Below are positions 1 through 8,269 of a DNA stretch of 16,603 nucleotides, piece after piece (within the stretch, counting starts at the first letter, position 1; each line of letters begins with the position of its first letter). The position numbers and the translations under genes are program-made. Origin of the DNA: Gammaproteobacteria bacterium CG22_combo_CG10-13_8_21_14_all_40_8 (lineage in GTDB: Bacteria > Pseudomonadota > Gammaproteobacteria > Enterobacterales > GCA-002770795); NCBI GenBank assembly GCA_002770795.1, contig PCTP01000230.1:3159-19761 (forward strand), read 5' to 3'. The notes beneath the pieces are model-generated. The model saw only the letters and a list, made by a program, of their open reading frames with translations. It searched no databases and was not told where the DNA came from.

Positions 1-1
1 G

Positions 2-337
2 TTGTTTCAAGCCTTATGTCAGTTTTTTGGGGGGGATTTTGACTCTCAAGAGTTTCATGGTGATAATACCTCTTATAGACCTTCTAGAACCATTGAGTGG
101 AATAATCATTGGCAGAGTTTTGAGTGCGTGGAAAAAATCATTAATCTGGCCTATTCTATTGAAATAGACTCAAGGAATTTATGCGGTGTTTCTGAGAAAA
201 ACATGGGCACCGAATTTGACTTGTTACGTAGAGATTATCCTGCAAGGCATGAGTTTCTTCATTGGTTTATTCAAGGCTGCCCTGAAAACCAACAGTTAGC
301 CTTAATTAAAACCCTTGGATTTCAATTTATCCTTTAG
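2..337 (+). CDS. 3' end of an unrecognised gene, cut by the window edge
   Basis: The reading frame is open from the left edge to a TAG stop at 335-337, so about 111 C-terminal residues are visible and the true start probably lies outside the window. The visible part is rich in aromatic residues, with several Trp, Phe and His, and mildly acidic. It shows no membrane helix, signal peptide or metal-binding cluster that I can recognise. The end is hydrophobic (LALIKTLGFQFIL). In many gammaproteobacteria leuB or other amino-acid genes lie upstream of asd, but this sequence does not resemble LeuB. The TTG at position 2 could serve as a start, but no upstream sequence is available to judge it. Function unknown. 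Confidence 0.5.
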   Translation: MFQALCQFFGGDFDSQEFHGDNTSYRPSRTIEWNNHWQSFECVEKIINLAYSIEIDSRNLCGVSEKNMGTEFDLLRRDYPARHEFLHWFIQGCPENQQLALIKTLGFQFIL

Positions 338-405
338 TTAGTCAGTGACTCAGTGGATCAATTCTACTATGATACCCTTAAATATGAAATAGTGATGGAG
401 ACTGT

Positions 406-645
406 ATGAGGTCGGATTCAAACCAGTCAGAGAAAGATGTTGTTTGGACTCAGTCAATGCCTGAAAGAAAAAAACAGCAAACTCAAGATTGGGAGGCGCA
501 TCCTGAAGAGGATATTAGGGGGCAAGTAGTCCCTGACTTGGATCTAAGAACCGTCGAGGAGCGACTTAAAGAAGTTACGCAAAGGAAAAAGCTCATCATT
601 ACTGGTAGAGCGCAAAATGTGAAGAGCAAACAGGGTGGCAAATAG
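406..645 (+). CDS. Small highly charged hypothetical protein (79 aa)
   Basis: The ATG at 406 is preceded by GGAG at 397-400 with 5 nt spacing, a convincing ribosome binding site that supports a real gene despite its size. The product is very hydrophilic, with many Lys, Arg, Glu, Asp and Gln. It has no signal peptide or membrane segment, and residues about 47-62 (RTVEERLKEVTQRKKL) could form an amphipathic helix. It stands alone in a gap of about 70 bp after the preceding frame and about 115 bp before asd. I do not recognise a family. Two antisense frames overlap it but lack comparable start signals. A soluble cytoplasmic protein, perhaps nucleic-acid or protein binding, is possible, but that is only inferred from its charge. 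Confidence 0.5.
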   Translation: MRSDSNQSEKDVVWTQSMPERKKQQTQDWEAHPEEDIRGQVVPDLDLRTVEERLKEVTQRKKLIITGRAQNVKSKQGGK

Positions 646-760
646 GTTTTGAACTGGTTCACATTTTTTCTTAGTGAAATATGAGCTAATAGCATAAATT
701 TTTCTAAGCCAGCTTAAAATCCTGATGTAAAAGTTCAACAACAATTAGATGAGAGTTGGA

Positions 761-1786
761 ATGTCCATAAGTGGTTATCGTGTAGCAGTAGTAGGTGCAA
801 CTGGGTTAGTTGGAGAAACTATTCTGCAAATTCTTGAGGAGAGAGATTTTCCAGTATCGGAGATCATTCCTTTAGCCAGTGAAAATAGTTCTGGTAAAAC
901 CATTATCTATAAAGATAAAACGGTTAAAGTTTTGAGTTTGGAGGGATTTGATTTTGAAGGTATAGATATCGCCTTATTCTCAGCGGGCGCTGCTATTTCT
1001 GAAACTTACGCACCCTTAGCAGCACGTGCGGGAGTGATTGTTATAGATAACTCCAGTATATTTCGGAATGATCCTGACATCCCGTTGATTGTCCCAGAGG
1101 TTAATCCATTGGCTATTGATGGGTTTAGAGAACGCAATATTATTGCCAATCCCAATTGCTCTACTATCCAAATGTTAGTGGCTATCAAACCCATTTACGA
1201 TGCTGTTGGTATCAAGCGAATTACGGTTTCAACCTACCAATCCGTATCTGGTATGGGGCGTAAAGCAGTAGAGGCATTGGCTAAACAAACTGCCAGGCTA
1301 ATGAATGGTTTGGGCGTTGAAGAAGATATTTTTGCTAAGCAAATGGCTTTCAACGTGATACCAGAAATCGATGAACTACAAGAAAACGGTTATACCCGTG
1401 AAGAAATGAAGATGGTTTGGGAAACTCAAAAAATATTGCAAGATGTGAGCATTCAAGTGAATCCAACAGCGGTGCGTGTTCCTGTATTTTTTGGGCATAG
1501 TGAGTCAGTGCATATAGAGACACAGCAATATATTGATGCAGCTATGGTGAGAGAATTACTGAACAATGCGCCTGGTGTTGAGGTGATAGATTCTACCGAA
1601 GAATTAGTCTCTGCATCACCTGCAATTAATGCTGTAGGCCAAGATCAAGTGTTTGTAAGTCGCATCAGAGAAGACTTAGATAATAATACGGGTATTAATC
1701 TTTGGATAGTCAGTGATAATATCCGAAAAGGGGCTGCATTAAATGCTGTACAGATTGCAGAATTGTTGGTAAAAACGCAATTGTAA
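761..1786 (+). CDS. asd: Aspartate-semialdehyde dehydrogenase
   Basis: This enzyme reduces L-aspartyl-4-phosphate to L-aspartate-4-semialdehyde with NADPH. It is the branch-point step toward Lys/diaminopimelate, Thr and Met. The N-terminus has the nucleotide-binding loop VVGATGLVG. The catalytic Cys lies in NPNCST, at residue 133 counted from the start chosen here. Downstream come TYQSVSGMG and the His-containing GHSESVH segment. Length is 341 aa, normal for the family. An in-frame ATG at 749 would add four residues, but it has no Shine-Dalgarno sequence. The ATG at 761 has GAGAG at 751-755 and is directly followed by the conserved fold (SGYRVAVVGATG), so I prefer 761. It lies upstream of fimV, as in pseudomonads. 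Identification is very secure; only the start is open. Confidence 0.95.
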   Translation: MSISGYRVAVVGATGLVGETILQILEERDFPVSEIIPLASENSSGKTIIYKDKTVKVLSLEGFDFEGIDIALFSAGAAISETYAPLAARAGVIVIDNSSIFRNDPDIPLIVPEVNPLAIDGFRERNIIANPNCSTIQMLVAIKPIYDAVGIKRITVSTYQSVSGMGRKAVEALAKQTARLMNGLGVEEDIFAKQMAFNVIPEIDELQENGYTREEMKMVWETQKILQDVSIQVNPTAVRVPVFFGHSESVHIETQQYIDAAMVRELLNNAPGVEVIDSTEELVSASPAINAVGQDQVFVSRIREDLDNNTGINLWIVSDNIRKGAALNAVQIAELLVKTQL

Positions 1787-1813
1787 GCTATAGTTAGCAC
1801 AATATCATGGGAA

Positions 1814-1857
1814 ACACCTTAAGGAGTCTGGGGTAATTGACTGACTTTTAAGGGTGT
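1814..1857 (+). terminator. Inverted repeat between asd and fimV, possible weak terminator
   Basis: ACACCTTAA at 1814-1822 can pair with TTAAGGGTGT at 1848-1857, leaving one bulged G and a 25-nt loop. It sits 28 nt after the asd stop. A T5 run follows at 1867-1871, about 10 nt after the stem, so it is not a textbook intrinsic terminator. It could be a weak terminator or an mRNA 3'-end structure separating asd from fimV. No energy calculation was made. Confidence 0.3.
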
Positions 1858-1862
1858 AGCCG

Positions 1863-1880
1863 TTAATTTTTAAAAATTAA
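1863..1880. repeat. Perfect 18-bp AT-only palindrome just upstream of fimV
   Basis: TTAATTTTTAAAAATTAA reads the same on both strands and ends 10 bp before the fimV ATG at 1891. It directly precedes the purine-rich AAGAAG (1882-1887) that is the probable ribosome binding site. It could be a regulator site, a promoter element or a small hairpin that affects initiation. It could also be chance in AT-rich intergenic DNA. Confidence 0.45.
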
Positions 1881-1890
1881 TAAGAAGATC

Positions 1891-4353
1891 ATGAAAAAAA
1901 GAACCGTTAATGGATATACCAAGTTGTTCAAAGTTTCCCCCTTAATTATTGGGGGGTGTTTATTGGGGTTACCCAGTTTTTCTCATGCCTTGGGCTTGGG
2001 GGATATTAGATTATTATCCCATCTCAATGAGCCGCTGAATGCAGAAGTGGAACTGATATCCGCACAAGGCCTTTCCAAAAATGAGGTTCTTGCCTCATTG
2101 GCAAGACCAGAGGCTTTTGAGAAAGCCGGTGTTGAATATTATTTCTTCTTAACCCAGTTTAAATTTACGCCTTTATTTAAGAAGGATGGTAAGGTTTACC
2201 TGTCAATTCGCACTAAAAACCCAATTAAAGAACCCTTTTTAGATTTTCTGGTTGAAGTGAAATGGCCAAATGGACAGTTACAACGCGAATACACATTATT
2301 ATTAGATCCACCTGTTTATACGGAAGATCAAGTTCAAACTACCACGACACCAGCTGTTACTCAACAAAATGAAATTTCACAATTTAATCCAACATCAAAC
2401 CTGGCGGATAATGGGAATTTTTCTGATTACAAGGTGGCATCTGGTGATACACTTTGGTCTGTGGCCAGAACCACTACCAGTAGTACACCGTTTACAATGC
2501 AGCAACGCATGGTGGCTATTTATTCCGCTAATCCGAATGCCTTTATCAGAAACAATATGAACAATTTAAAGCGTGGCGCTTTATTAAAAATTCCTGATGA
2601 GCAGGCGATTGGCTCTATTTCAGAACGACAAGCTTTACTAGAAATTGCCGCACAAAACCAGAAAAACTTAGGTGGATCTGGATCGAGACCTTCCTCTGTG
2701 ATTGATACTGCTGAGTATCAATCGAAAAGCCAATCTGCTGAAGCACAACAAGATCGCCTGAAATTAGTCTCTCCAGATAATTCATCAGCGAATGCAGCTG
2801 CCGTTGCAGCGCTTGAATCTGAGGCAGTAACTACACTAACGGAAGAAAATAATACTCTCAAACAACAACTGCAACAGCAAAAAGAAAAAATAGACAAAAT
2901 GGAGCGGTTATTAGAGCTTAAAGATGCTAGTTTAGCTGCTGCCAATAAATCAGAAGATAATGCAGACTCCACAGAAACTGATCAGCAACCAACCAGCGAA
3001 GCAGAACAACCCGTAACCGATAAGGATACTGGATCTAGTTCTGTTTCATCAGAGGATGATGGCGCAACAACATCACCGCTGTCTAGTGACACTGATAATG
3101 AAGAATCTGTTGACACATCAACTGAAACAAAAGTACAACCAGTACAACCAGTACAGGAGCTTCCAAAGCCAATATCAACACCAGCCGAACCTCAGGGTTT
3201 CATGGATAAAATTTTTGCTTTGGGTGTATCAACTCTTGCGGGTATGGTTTCTGCTATCGTCTTACTATTTGCTTTAATCTTTTTCTGGGTAAGAAGAAAG
3301 GGGATGTCCAATGAATCCTATCAAAGCAGTTTATCAGTTCCTATGCACGATGATCTGGATGAAGAAACTTTACCTAAGTTGGCCGATGATATTTTTGCGG
3401 AAGAAATGGATGCTGATGAAGAACCTGAATATATATCAGAAGATGAAGTTGAGGATATAGACTCAACTTCAAGTACAAGTAATAGTTCAGATGAGGTGAC
3501 AGATCCATTGGGCGAAGCAGATGTTTATATCGCTTATGGAAAATACGATCAAGCCATCAAATTGCTCTCTGATGCCATTATTCAAGATGAAGAACGTTTA
3601 GATCTTCGTTTGAAATTATTGGAGTGTTTTGTAGAAACAAAATCATTAAGTGAGTTTAAAGCTCAAAAGGAACAGTTACTCGATTTGTCTCAAGATGTTG
3701 ATTTAGTAGAACAAATTAAGCAGTTTGAGTTAAAAGGATGGCCGGAAGAAGATTTAAGCACGGATGGCATTCCTTCCACAGAAGATATTTTTGGCGATCT
3801 TTCCTTTGAATCAGATGAAGATGAATTAGCTTTTGATGAAGCTATTATTGAGGGTCGGTCTGGCGGTGAGAATTTGGAAGAGGCTTTGGATATGGGGCCT
3901 GACTTTGGTGCTATAGAAGAAACTGAGTCAGATAGTGATGATGAATTGGATTTCAACTCTAACCCAGAACATTTGGATGAAGACAGCAATATTGAAGATG
4001 AAATGTCATTGGATGATGAGTTTTTAAATGATTTTGCTGAGGAGTCTGCTGATACCTTTGCTCTCGATTCTGCTGAAGACTCATTAGATGATGAAATAAG
4101 TTTCATTGATCCCAATGAAATTCATGATGATTTTATACCTCTCAGTGAAATTGACTCTCGAAAAGAAGAAAAAATTGAAGAGACTTTGGAGCTTGGGGAT
4201 GTTGATGAAGCCTCAACTAAATTAGATTTAGCAAGAGCTTATATTGATATGGAAGATTTTGAAGGTGCCAATGAAATTTTACAGGAAGTGGTTTTAGAAG
4301 GTAATGCAGAGCAAATTGCAGAAGCACAGGATTTATTGTCTCAACTTAATTAA
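1891..4353 (+). CDS. fimV: FimV-family peptidoglycan-binding inner-membrane hub protein
   Basis: FimV/HubP proteins organise the cell pole and, in pseudomonads, support type IV pilus assembly and cAMP signalling. The N-terminus is a signal peptide with a likely cut after SHA (residue 34). It is followed by the typical FimV N-domain (LGLGDIRLLSHLNEPLNAEVEL) and a LysM domain at about 180-235 (YKVASGDTLWSVA). A Gln/Lys-rich coiled coil lies at about 315-350, then a Ser/Thr/Glu-rich linker containing VQPVQPVQ. One membrane helix spans about 444-467. The cytoplasmic half is strongly acidic, with a TPR-like segment at about 540-600. The C-terminal FimV motif (TKLDLARAYIDMEDFEGANE) ends in QDLLSQLN. 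At 820 aa it is on the short side of this variable family. ATG 1891 has AAGAAG upstream. The domain order makes the call secure. Confidence 0.93.
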   Translation: MKKRTVNGYTKLFKVSPLIIGGCLLGLPSFSHALGLGDIRLLSHLNEPLNAEVELISAQGLSKNEVLASLARPEAFEKAGVEYYFFLTQFKFTPLFKKDGKVYLSIRTKNPIKEPFLDFLVEVKWPNGQLQREYTLLLDPPVYTEDQVQTTTTPAVTQQNEISQFNPTSNLADNGNFSDYKVASGDTLWSVARTTTSSTPFTMQQRMVAIYSANPNAFIRNNMNNLKRGALLKIPDEQAIGSISERQALLEIAAQNQKNLGGSGSRPSSVIDTAEYQSKSQSAEAQQDRLKLVSPDNSSANAAAVAALESEAVTTLTEENNTLKQQLQQQKEKIDKMERLLELKDASLAAANKSEDNADSTETDQQPTSEAEQPVTDKDTGSSSVSSEDDGATTSPLSSDTDNEESVDTSTETKVQPVQPVQELPKPISTPAEPQGFMDKIFALGVSTLAGMVSAIVLLFALIFFWVRRKGMSNESYQSSLSVPMHDDLDEETLPKLADDIFAEEMDADEEPEYISEDEVEDIDSTSSTSNSSDEVTDPLGEADVYIAYGKYDQAIKLLSDAIIQDEERLDLRLKLLECFVETKSLSEFKAQKEQLLDLSQDVDLVEQIKQFELKGWPEEDLSTDGIPSTEDIFGDLSFESDEDELAFDEAIIEGRSGGENLEEALDMGPDFGAIEETESDSDDELDFNSNPEHLDEDSNIEDEMSLDDEFLNDFAEESADTFALDSAEDSLDDEISFIDPNEIHDDFIPLSEIDSRKEEKIEETLELGDVDEASTKLDLARAYIDMEDFEGANEILQEVVLEGNAEQIAEAQDLLSQLN
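3133..3156 (+). repeat. 9-bp tandem repeat inside fimV encoding (VQP)n
   Basis: The unit GTACAACCA occurs twice in tandem at 3133-3150, followed by a partial third unit, GTACAG. It encodes VQPVQPVQ in the periplasmic linker just before the membrane helix. The period is a multiple of three, so unit gain or loss would change linker length without breaking the frame. Confidence 0.7.
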
Positions 4354-4368
4354 ACTCAACTCGAGATG

Positions 4369-4385
4369 AGAAACGCCTAGTTTCT
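4369..4385 (+). other. Small hairpin between fimV and truA
   Basis: AGAAAC at 4369-4374 pairs with GTTTCT at 4380-4385 around the 5-nt loop GCCTA. The hairpin lies 15 nt after the fimV stop and just upstream of GAGGA (4390-4394), the truA ribosome binding site. Only ATTT follows, so it is a poor intrinsic terminator. It may simply separate the two reading frames or tune truA initiation. Confidence 0.3.
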
Positions 4386-4399
4386 ATTTGAGGAATGGA

Positions 4400-5263
4400 A
4401 TGTTCGAGGAAAATTATTTAGGTTTAAGTGTAATCAGAGAGAAAATGAATCAACAACAAACAGCTCAAGAACTCCTAACTTATAGAGTTGCATTAGGTGT
4501 TGAGTATTGCGGGTTGAATTATTGTGGATGGCAATTTCAAAAACACAGCATTGGTGTGCAACAGCGTTTGGAAGAAGCATTATCAACGGTCGCTGATCAT
4601 AAAATTCAAACTGTTTGTGCTGGACGCACCGATACTGGCGTTCATGCAGTAGGACAGGTTGTACATTTTGAAACCCATTCACAAAGACCTCTTAAGGCAT
4701 GGACCCTGGGAACCAATGCAAATTTACCAGATGACATATCTGTGACTTGGGCCAAAGTTGTTGCTGACGATTTCAGCGCAAGATTTTCTGCAACGAATCG
4801 AAGTTATCGTTATGTACTTTTGAATCGCCTTCATCGAAGCGCATTACTGAATGGTCGAGTGACAAAAGTGGCAACATCCCTTAATATAGAAGCTATGCAG
4901 CTAGCTTGTCCATATTTCCTTGGTGAGCAAGATTTTAGCTCCATCAGGGCTGCAAATTGCCAATCAAATACCCCTTGGCGGAATATCAGCCGGCTTGAAG
5001 TTTCAAAACAGGGCGATTTTGTGGTGATTGATGTAACGGCGAATGCATTTTTGTATCATATGGTTAGAAATATTGTCGGTGTTCTATTATCCGTTGGACA
5101 GGGACAACATTCACCAGAATGGGTAAAATCTTTACTTGATGCAAAGGATCGAACCAAAGCACCAGCAACTGCACCTGCATCTGGACTCTATTTAACAATG
5201 GTTGAGTATCCCACAGCTTTTGATTTACCAATCACTGACAGTAGATTGTTTCTCATGGGCTGA
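4400..5263 (+). CDS. truA: tRNA pseudouridine(38-40) synthase TruA
   Basis: TruA isomerises uridines 38-40 in the anticodon stem-loop of many tRNAs to pseudouridine. The sequence matches the E. coli protein almost motif by motif. It has ALGVEYCGLNYCGWQFQ, then CAGRTDTGVH with the catalytic Asp, GQVVHFET, WTLGTNANLPDDI, RFSATNRSYRY, SNTPWRNI, NAFLYHMVRNIVG and a final LFLMG. The start is uncertain. ATG 4400 has a strong GAGGA at 4390-4394 with 5 nt spacing and gives 287 aa. ATG 4445 gives 272 aa, nearer the usual length of about 270, but its AGAGAGA is only 2 nt away. The gene follows fimV as in pseudomonads. It is followed by 103 bp and accD, where trpF would often be found. Confidence 0.95.
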   Translation: MFEENYLGLSVIREKMNQQQTAQELLTYRVALGVEYCGLNYCGWQFQKHSIGVQQRLEEALSTVADHKIQTVCAGRTDTGVHAVGQVVHFETHSQRPLKAWTLGTNANLPDDISVTWAKVVADDFSARFSATNRSYRYVLLNRLHRSALLNGRVTKVATSLNIEAMQLACPYFLGEQDFSSIRAANCQSNTPWRNISRLEVSKQGDFVVIDVTANAFLYHMVRNIVGVLLSVGQGQHSPEWVKSLLDAKDRTKAPATAPASGLYLTMVEYPTAFDLPITDSRLFLMG

Positions 5264-5366
5264 AAGACTGGTACGAACACTAAGACTAAGGTTGCTTTAA
5301 GCTACCGTTACTTTCAAAATAACGCCCAATTGCTAGAAATTTTAAAATTATTCAGGTAACAAGATT

Positions 5367-6239
5367 ATGAGTTGGTTAGAACGCATATTACCTGGGAGAA
5401 ACACTCCCGGTTCCAATCGGAAAAAATCAGTCCCAGAAGGCGTTTGGGTAAAATGTGAAGGTTGTTGTTCAGTGCTTTACCGTTCTGAACTGACTCGGAC
5501 TTTATATGTTTGTGGTAAATGTGGGCATCACATGAGATTAAGTGCCCGATTACGCCTAAATAGTTTTTTTGATGAGGCAATATGGAAAGAAATAGGGGCT
5601 GATTTAGAACCTGTCGATGCACTTAAATTTAGAGATTCCAAAAAATATAAAGACAGAATTGCGTCCGCACAAAAATCAACCGGTGAAAAAGATGCACTTG
5701 TAGCTGGTTCTGGAAAAGTTTGCCAAGTGCCGATGATTGTATGTGCCTTTGAATTCTCCTACATGGGCGGATCGATGGGCTCAGTTGTTGGAGAAAAATT
5801 TGTTCGTTGTGTTGATGCTGCTCTTAAAGCTAATTGTGGTTTAGTGTGTTTCTCTGCTAGTGGTGGAGCGCGTATGCAAGAGGCGTTGTTTTCCCTTATG
5901 CAAATGGCCAAAACCTCTGCGGCTCTGGGTAAGTTATCAAATGCAGGTTTACCCTATATCTCTGTTTTAACCGATCCTACCATGGGTGGTGTTTCCGCTA
6001 GTTTAGCGATGTTAGGCGATGTGAATATTGGCGAACCCAAAGCGCTTATCGGATTTGCCGGGCCAAGAGTGATTGAACAAACTGTACGAGAAACCTTACC
6101 CGAAGGTTTTCAGCGCAGCGAGTTTTTACTCGCCAAGGGTGCTATAGATATGATAGTTGCCAGAGGTGATATGAGAAATACCATCTCCAGACTAATGGCG
6201 AAAATGACTCATACAAATTCTGTTACAGACGCTGCTTGA
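5367..6239 (+). CDS. accD: Acetyl-CoA carboxylase carboxyltransferase subunit beta
   Basis: AccD pairs with AccA to transfer the carboxyl group from carboxybiotin to acetyl-CoA, giving malonyl-CoA for fatty-acid synthesis. An N-terminal zinc ribbon is visible, with Cys30-x2-Cys33 and Cys49-x2-Cys52 (KCEGC...CGKCGHH). It is followed by the crotonase-fold carboxyltransferase domain with SYMGGSMGSVVGEKF, SASGGARMQE, TDPTMGGVSAS and IGFAGPRVIEQT. At 290 aa it has the usual full length. ATG 5367 begins MSWLERILPG, typical of the family. It precedes folC by 40 bp, the conserved accD-folC pair. Identification is very secure. Confidence 0.97.
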   Translation: MSWLERILPGRNTPGSNRKKSVPEGVWVKCEGCCSVLYRSELTRTLYVCGKCGHHMRLSARLRLNSFFDEAIWKEIGADLEPVDALKFRDSKKYKDRIASAQKSTGEKDALVAGSGKVCQVPMIVCAFEFSYMGGSMGSVVGEKFVRCVDAALKANCGLVCFSASGGARMQEALFSLMQMAKTSAALGKLSNAGLPYISVLTDPTMGGVSASLAMLGDVNIGEPKALIGFAGPRVIEQTVRETLPEGFQRSEFLLAKGAIDMIVARGDMRNTISRLMAKMTHTNSVTDAA

Positions 6240-6279
6240 ATCTAAATTTGTTCATTAAATCTAGGCTGAATACCAAACC

Positions 6280-7581
6280 ATGATAATGGATAATATGAAC
6301 CTGCAACAATGGGTTGAGCGAATTGAACAGGCACATCCAGCCGATATTGAGTTGGGCCTTGAAAGAATTTCTTTAGTTGCGAAACAGTTGTCTCTGCCTT
6401 GGCATGGGGCTAAGGTGGTTCTGGTTGCAGGAACCAATGGAAAGGGCACAAATGTTGCCGTTTTAGAGCAAATCGCTCTAAGGAATCACTTTAATACTTT
6501 TAGCTATACTTCACCTCACGTGCTTAACTTTAATGAACGAATTAGAGTGAATGGCTCGCCTGTCAACGACGATGCTCTCATTGAATCATTTAAGGTTATA
6601 GAGTCAGCGAGAAAACAGACGCCACTAACCTTTTTTGAATTTACCACCTTGGCGGCCATGTGGCTTGAGTCTCAATTTAAGCCAGAGATCTCAATTTATG
6701 AGGTGGGATTAGGTGGTCGTTTGGATGCTACTAATATTCATGATCCAGATTTATGTTTAGTGACATCCTTAGGGTTTGATCATATGGATTGGTTGGGGCA
6801 CTCTTTAGCAGAAATTGCTTACGAGAAAGCGTCTATCGTTCGTTCTAATCGCCCGATGGTTTTTGGCGATACGGGGTTTCCTGAAAAAGCCTATGAAGTG
6901 GTTTCACAAAATCAAGGAAAGCTTTTTGAAATTAGTCAAGATTTCCATTATGAGCTAGAAGATTTCTCTACAGAAATTGCATATTCCTCACAAAGATTGT
7001 TCTCCTATCAGGGCTTATCTGAAAAGATTCAATTCGACTGTCCGTCCTTTGTGCATCCTAAAAACTTGGCGAGTAGTTGCTTTGTGGCTGAAAAATTGTT
7101 TGGAATAGATTTGTCATCCAAAATGATGCATGAAGTAGTTAATCATTTATTTCTGCCAGGGCGCTTTCAGGCGCATCCCAATTTTTCAAAAATTCGCTTA
7201 GACGTATCTCACAATCCTCAAGCTATATTATCTCTAACGGAACGTATTCAGTCGTTAGAGTCACCTATTCTACTGATCTGCGGTATGTTGCAGGATAAAT
7301 TACAGCAAGGTTTTTTAGATGGTATGAGTCATTTAAATGTTGAGTGGGCTTTGGCTGATTTACCAGGTAAAAGAGGTGCGTTGGCAAGACAGCTTGAAGG
7401 TTATTTACCACAGAACCATCAAGTATCCACATTTTCGAGTATTGAAAATGCATTGGCTTGGGCGTTGGAGATACCCCAAAAATACGCTAATATAGTGGTG
7501 TTTGGTTCTTTTGTCACAGTTGCGTTAGCGACAGCTTATTTAAATTCCTTAAACCCTCAGGTTGAGAAAGCATCGATTTGA
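6280..7581 (+). CDS. folC: Dihydrofolate synthase / folylpolyglutamate synthase
   Basis: FolC ligates glutamate to dihydropteroate to make dihydrofolate, and then adds further glutamates to reduced folates, using ATP. The P-loop VAGTNGKGT lies at residues 49-57. Other family motifs are TSPHVLNFNERIRVNG, FFEFTTLAAM, YEVGLGGRLDATN, SLGFDHMDWLG, EKASIV and the Mur-ligase-like C-domain DVSHNPQA. Length is 433 aa, normal. Three in-frame ATGs (6280, 6286, 6295) are possible starts. The first has no clear Shine-Dalgarno sequence, and the third has a weak GGA at 6288-6290. The conserved part, MNLQQWVERIEQ, begins at 6295. The gene sits in the standard accD-folC-dedD order. Confidence 0.95.
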   Translation: MIMDNMNLQQWVERIEQAHPADIELGLERISLVAKQLSLPWHGAKVVLVAGTNGKGTNVAVLEQIALRNHFNTFSYTSPHVLNFNERIRVNGSPVNDDALIESFKVIESARKQTPLTFFEFTTLAAMWLESQFKPEISIYEVGLGGRLDATNIHDPDLCLVTSLGFDHMDWLGHSLAEIAYEKASIVRSNRPMVFGDTGFPEKAYEVVSQNQGKLFEISQDFHYELEDFSTEIAYSSQRLFSYQGLSEKIQFDCPSFVHPKNLASSCFVAEKLFGIDLSSKMMHEVVNHLFLPGRFQAHPNFSKIRLDVSHNPQAILSLTERIQSLESPILLICGMLQDKLQQGFLDGMSHLNVEWALADLPGKRGALARQLEGYLPQNHQVSTFSSIENALAWALEIPQKYANIVVFGSFVTVALATAYLNSLNPQVEKASI

Positions 7582-7588
7582 TATAAAT

Positions 7589-7620
7589 CCCATTGAAACT
7601 TACATCTTAAGTTGTATGGG
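7589..7620 (+). other. Two-tier hairpin between folC and dedD
   Basis: CCCAT (7589-7593) pairs with ATGGG (7616-7620), and inside it AACTTA (7597-7602) pairs with TAAGTT (7608-7613) around a 5-nt loop. The two stems are separated by a small internal loop (3 and 2 nt). The structure starts 7 nt after the folC stop. No T-run follows, so it is not a classical terminator. A transcript-processing or stability element is possible. Confidence 0.35.
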
Positions 7621-7647
7621 TAAACCACAGATTATTCGGAGAGCATT

Positions 7648-8268
7648 TTGCCCCATTCCACATTTAAGCACAGATTAATAGGCGCGATTGTTGTTATCTC
7701 CTTGGCTGTTATTTTTTTGCCGGTGTTACTAGATGGTCAGAAAAAGCAGATATTTGAAGAAAATTTTATTGATGAACCTGTTCATAGTGCTGAACTCGCT
7801 CAATTAGCCCAAGCTTTAGAACAACAGGCCAAACTGAGGAGGCCAATGTCTGATGTTGAAATGGCTGATATTGCTTCAGTTGCTAAAAATGAACAAAATA
7901 AGCCGAATGATACTTTATCATCAGACAAAGTGGATCATTCTGTTCAGAATACTGTTTCTGAAGAAAAGACGATAGACAACAAGAAAAACAACAGCGATCA
8001 TGATATCCCTCTCAGCTATGTGGTTCAGGTTGCTAGCTTTGCTAATCAACAAAATGCACTCAATTTGGTGGAGACTTTGCGCCAAGAAAAATTAGACGCC
8101 TATATTGGAAAAGAGATTATTCTGAAAGATGATCAGCAATTATCTCGTGTACTAGTCGGCCCTGTTTTGACTAAAAAACGAGCAGAAGCCGTCGTAGAGC
8201 AGATCAAAAAAATTCTGGGCCCAAAATCAATACCGAAAGAAGTTGAGTTTGACCCCCTTAAACACTAA
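7648..8268 (+). CDS. dedD: DedD-like SPOR-domain cell-division protein
   Basis: DedD-type proteins are single-pass inner-membrane proteins. Their periplasmic SPOR domain binds denuded glycan at the division septum. Here a short cytoplasmic N-terminus (residues 1-9) is followed by a membrane helix at about 10-28 (LIGAIVVISLAVIFLPVLL) and then the family DG motif. A charged, low-complexity linker runs to about residue 120. The SPOR domain lies at about 121-196 (YVVQVASF ... RVLVGPV). The start is TTG at 7648, supported by GGAGAG at 7638-7643 with 4 nt spacing, and no ATG precedes the helix. At 206 aa it is typical. The folC-dedD-purF context fits, but cvpA, which usually follows, is missing. 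The symbol rests on position plus architecture. Confidence 0.85.
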   Translation: MPHSTFKHRLIGAIVVISLAVIFLPVLLDGQKKQIFEENFIDEPVHSAELAQLAQALEQQAKLRRPMSDVEMADIASVAKNEQNKPNDTLSSDKVDHSVQNTVSEEKTIDNKKNNSDHDIPLSYVVQVASFANQQNALNLVETLRQEKLDAYIGKEIILKDDQQLSRVLVGPVLTKKRAEAVVEQIKKILGPKSIPKEVEFDPLKH

Positions 8269-8269
8269 A

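Noticed and set aside
749..760. Upstream ATG for asd
   Set aside because: No Shine-Dalgarno sequence precedes it, whereas ATG 761 has GAGAG and fits the family N-terminus.
3690..4115. 141-codon - strand frame, extremely Ser-rich, opposite fimV
   Set aside because: It is the antisense shadow of the acidic Asp/Glu-rich half of FimV (GAT/GAA codons read backwards as Ser-type codons), with no recognisable motif.
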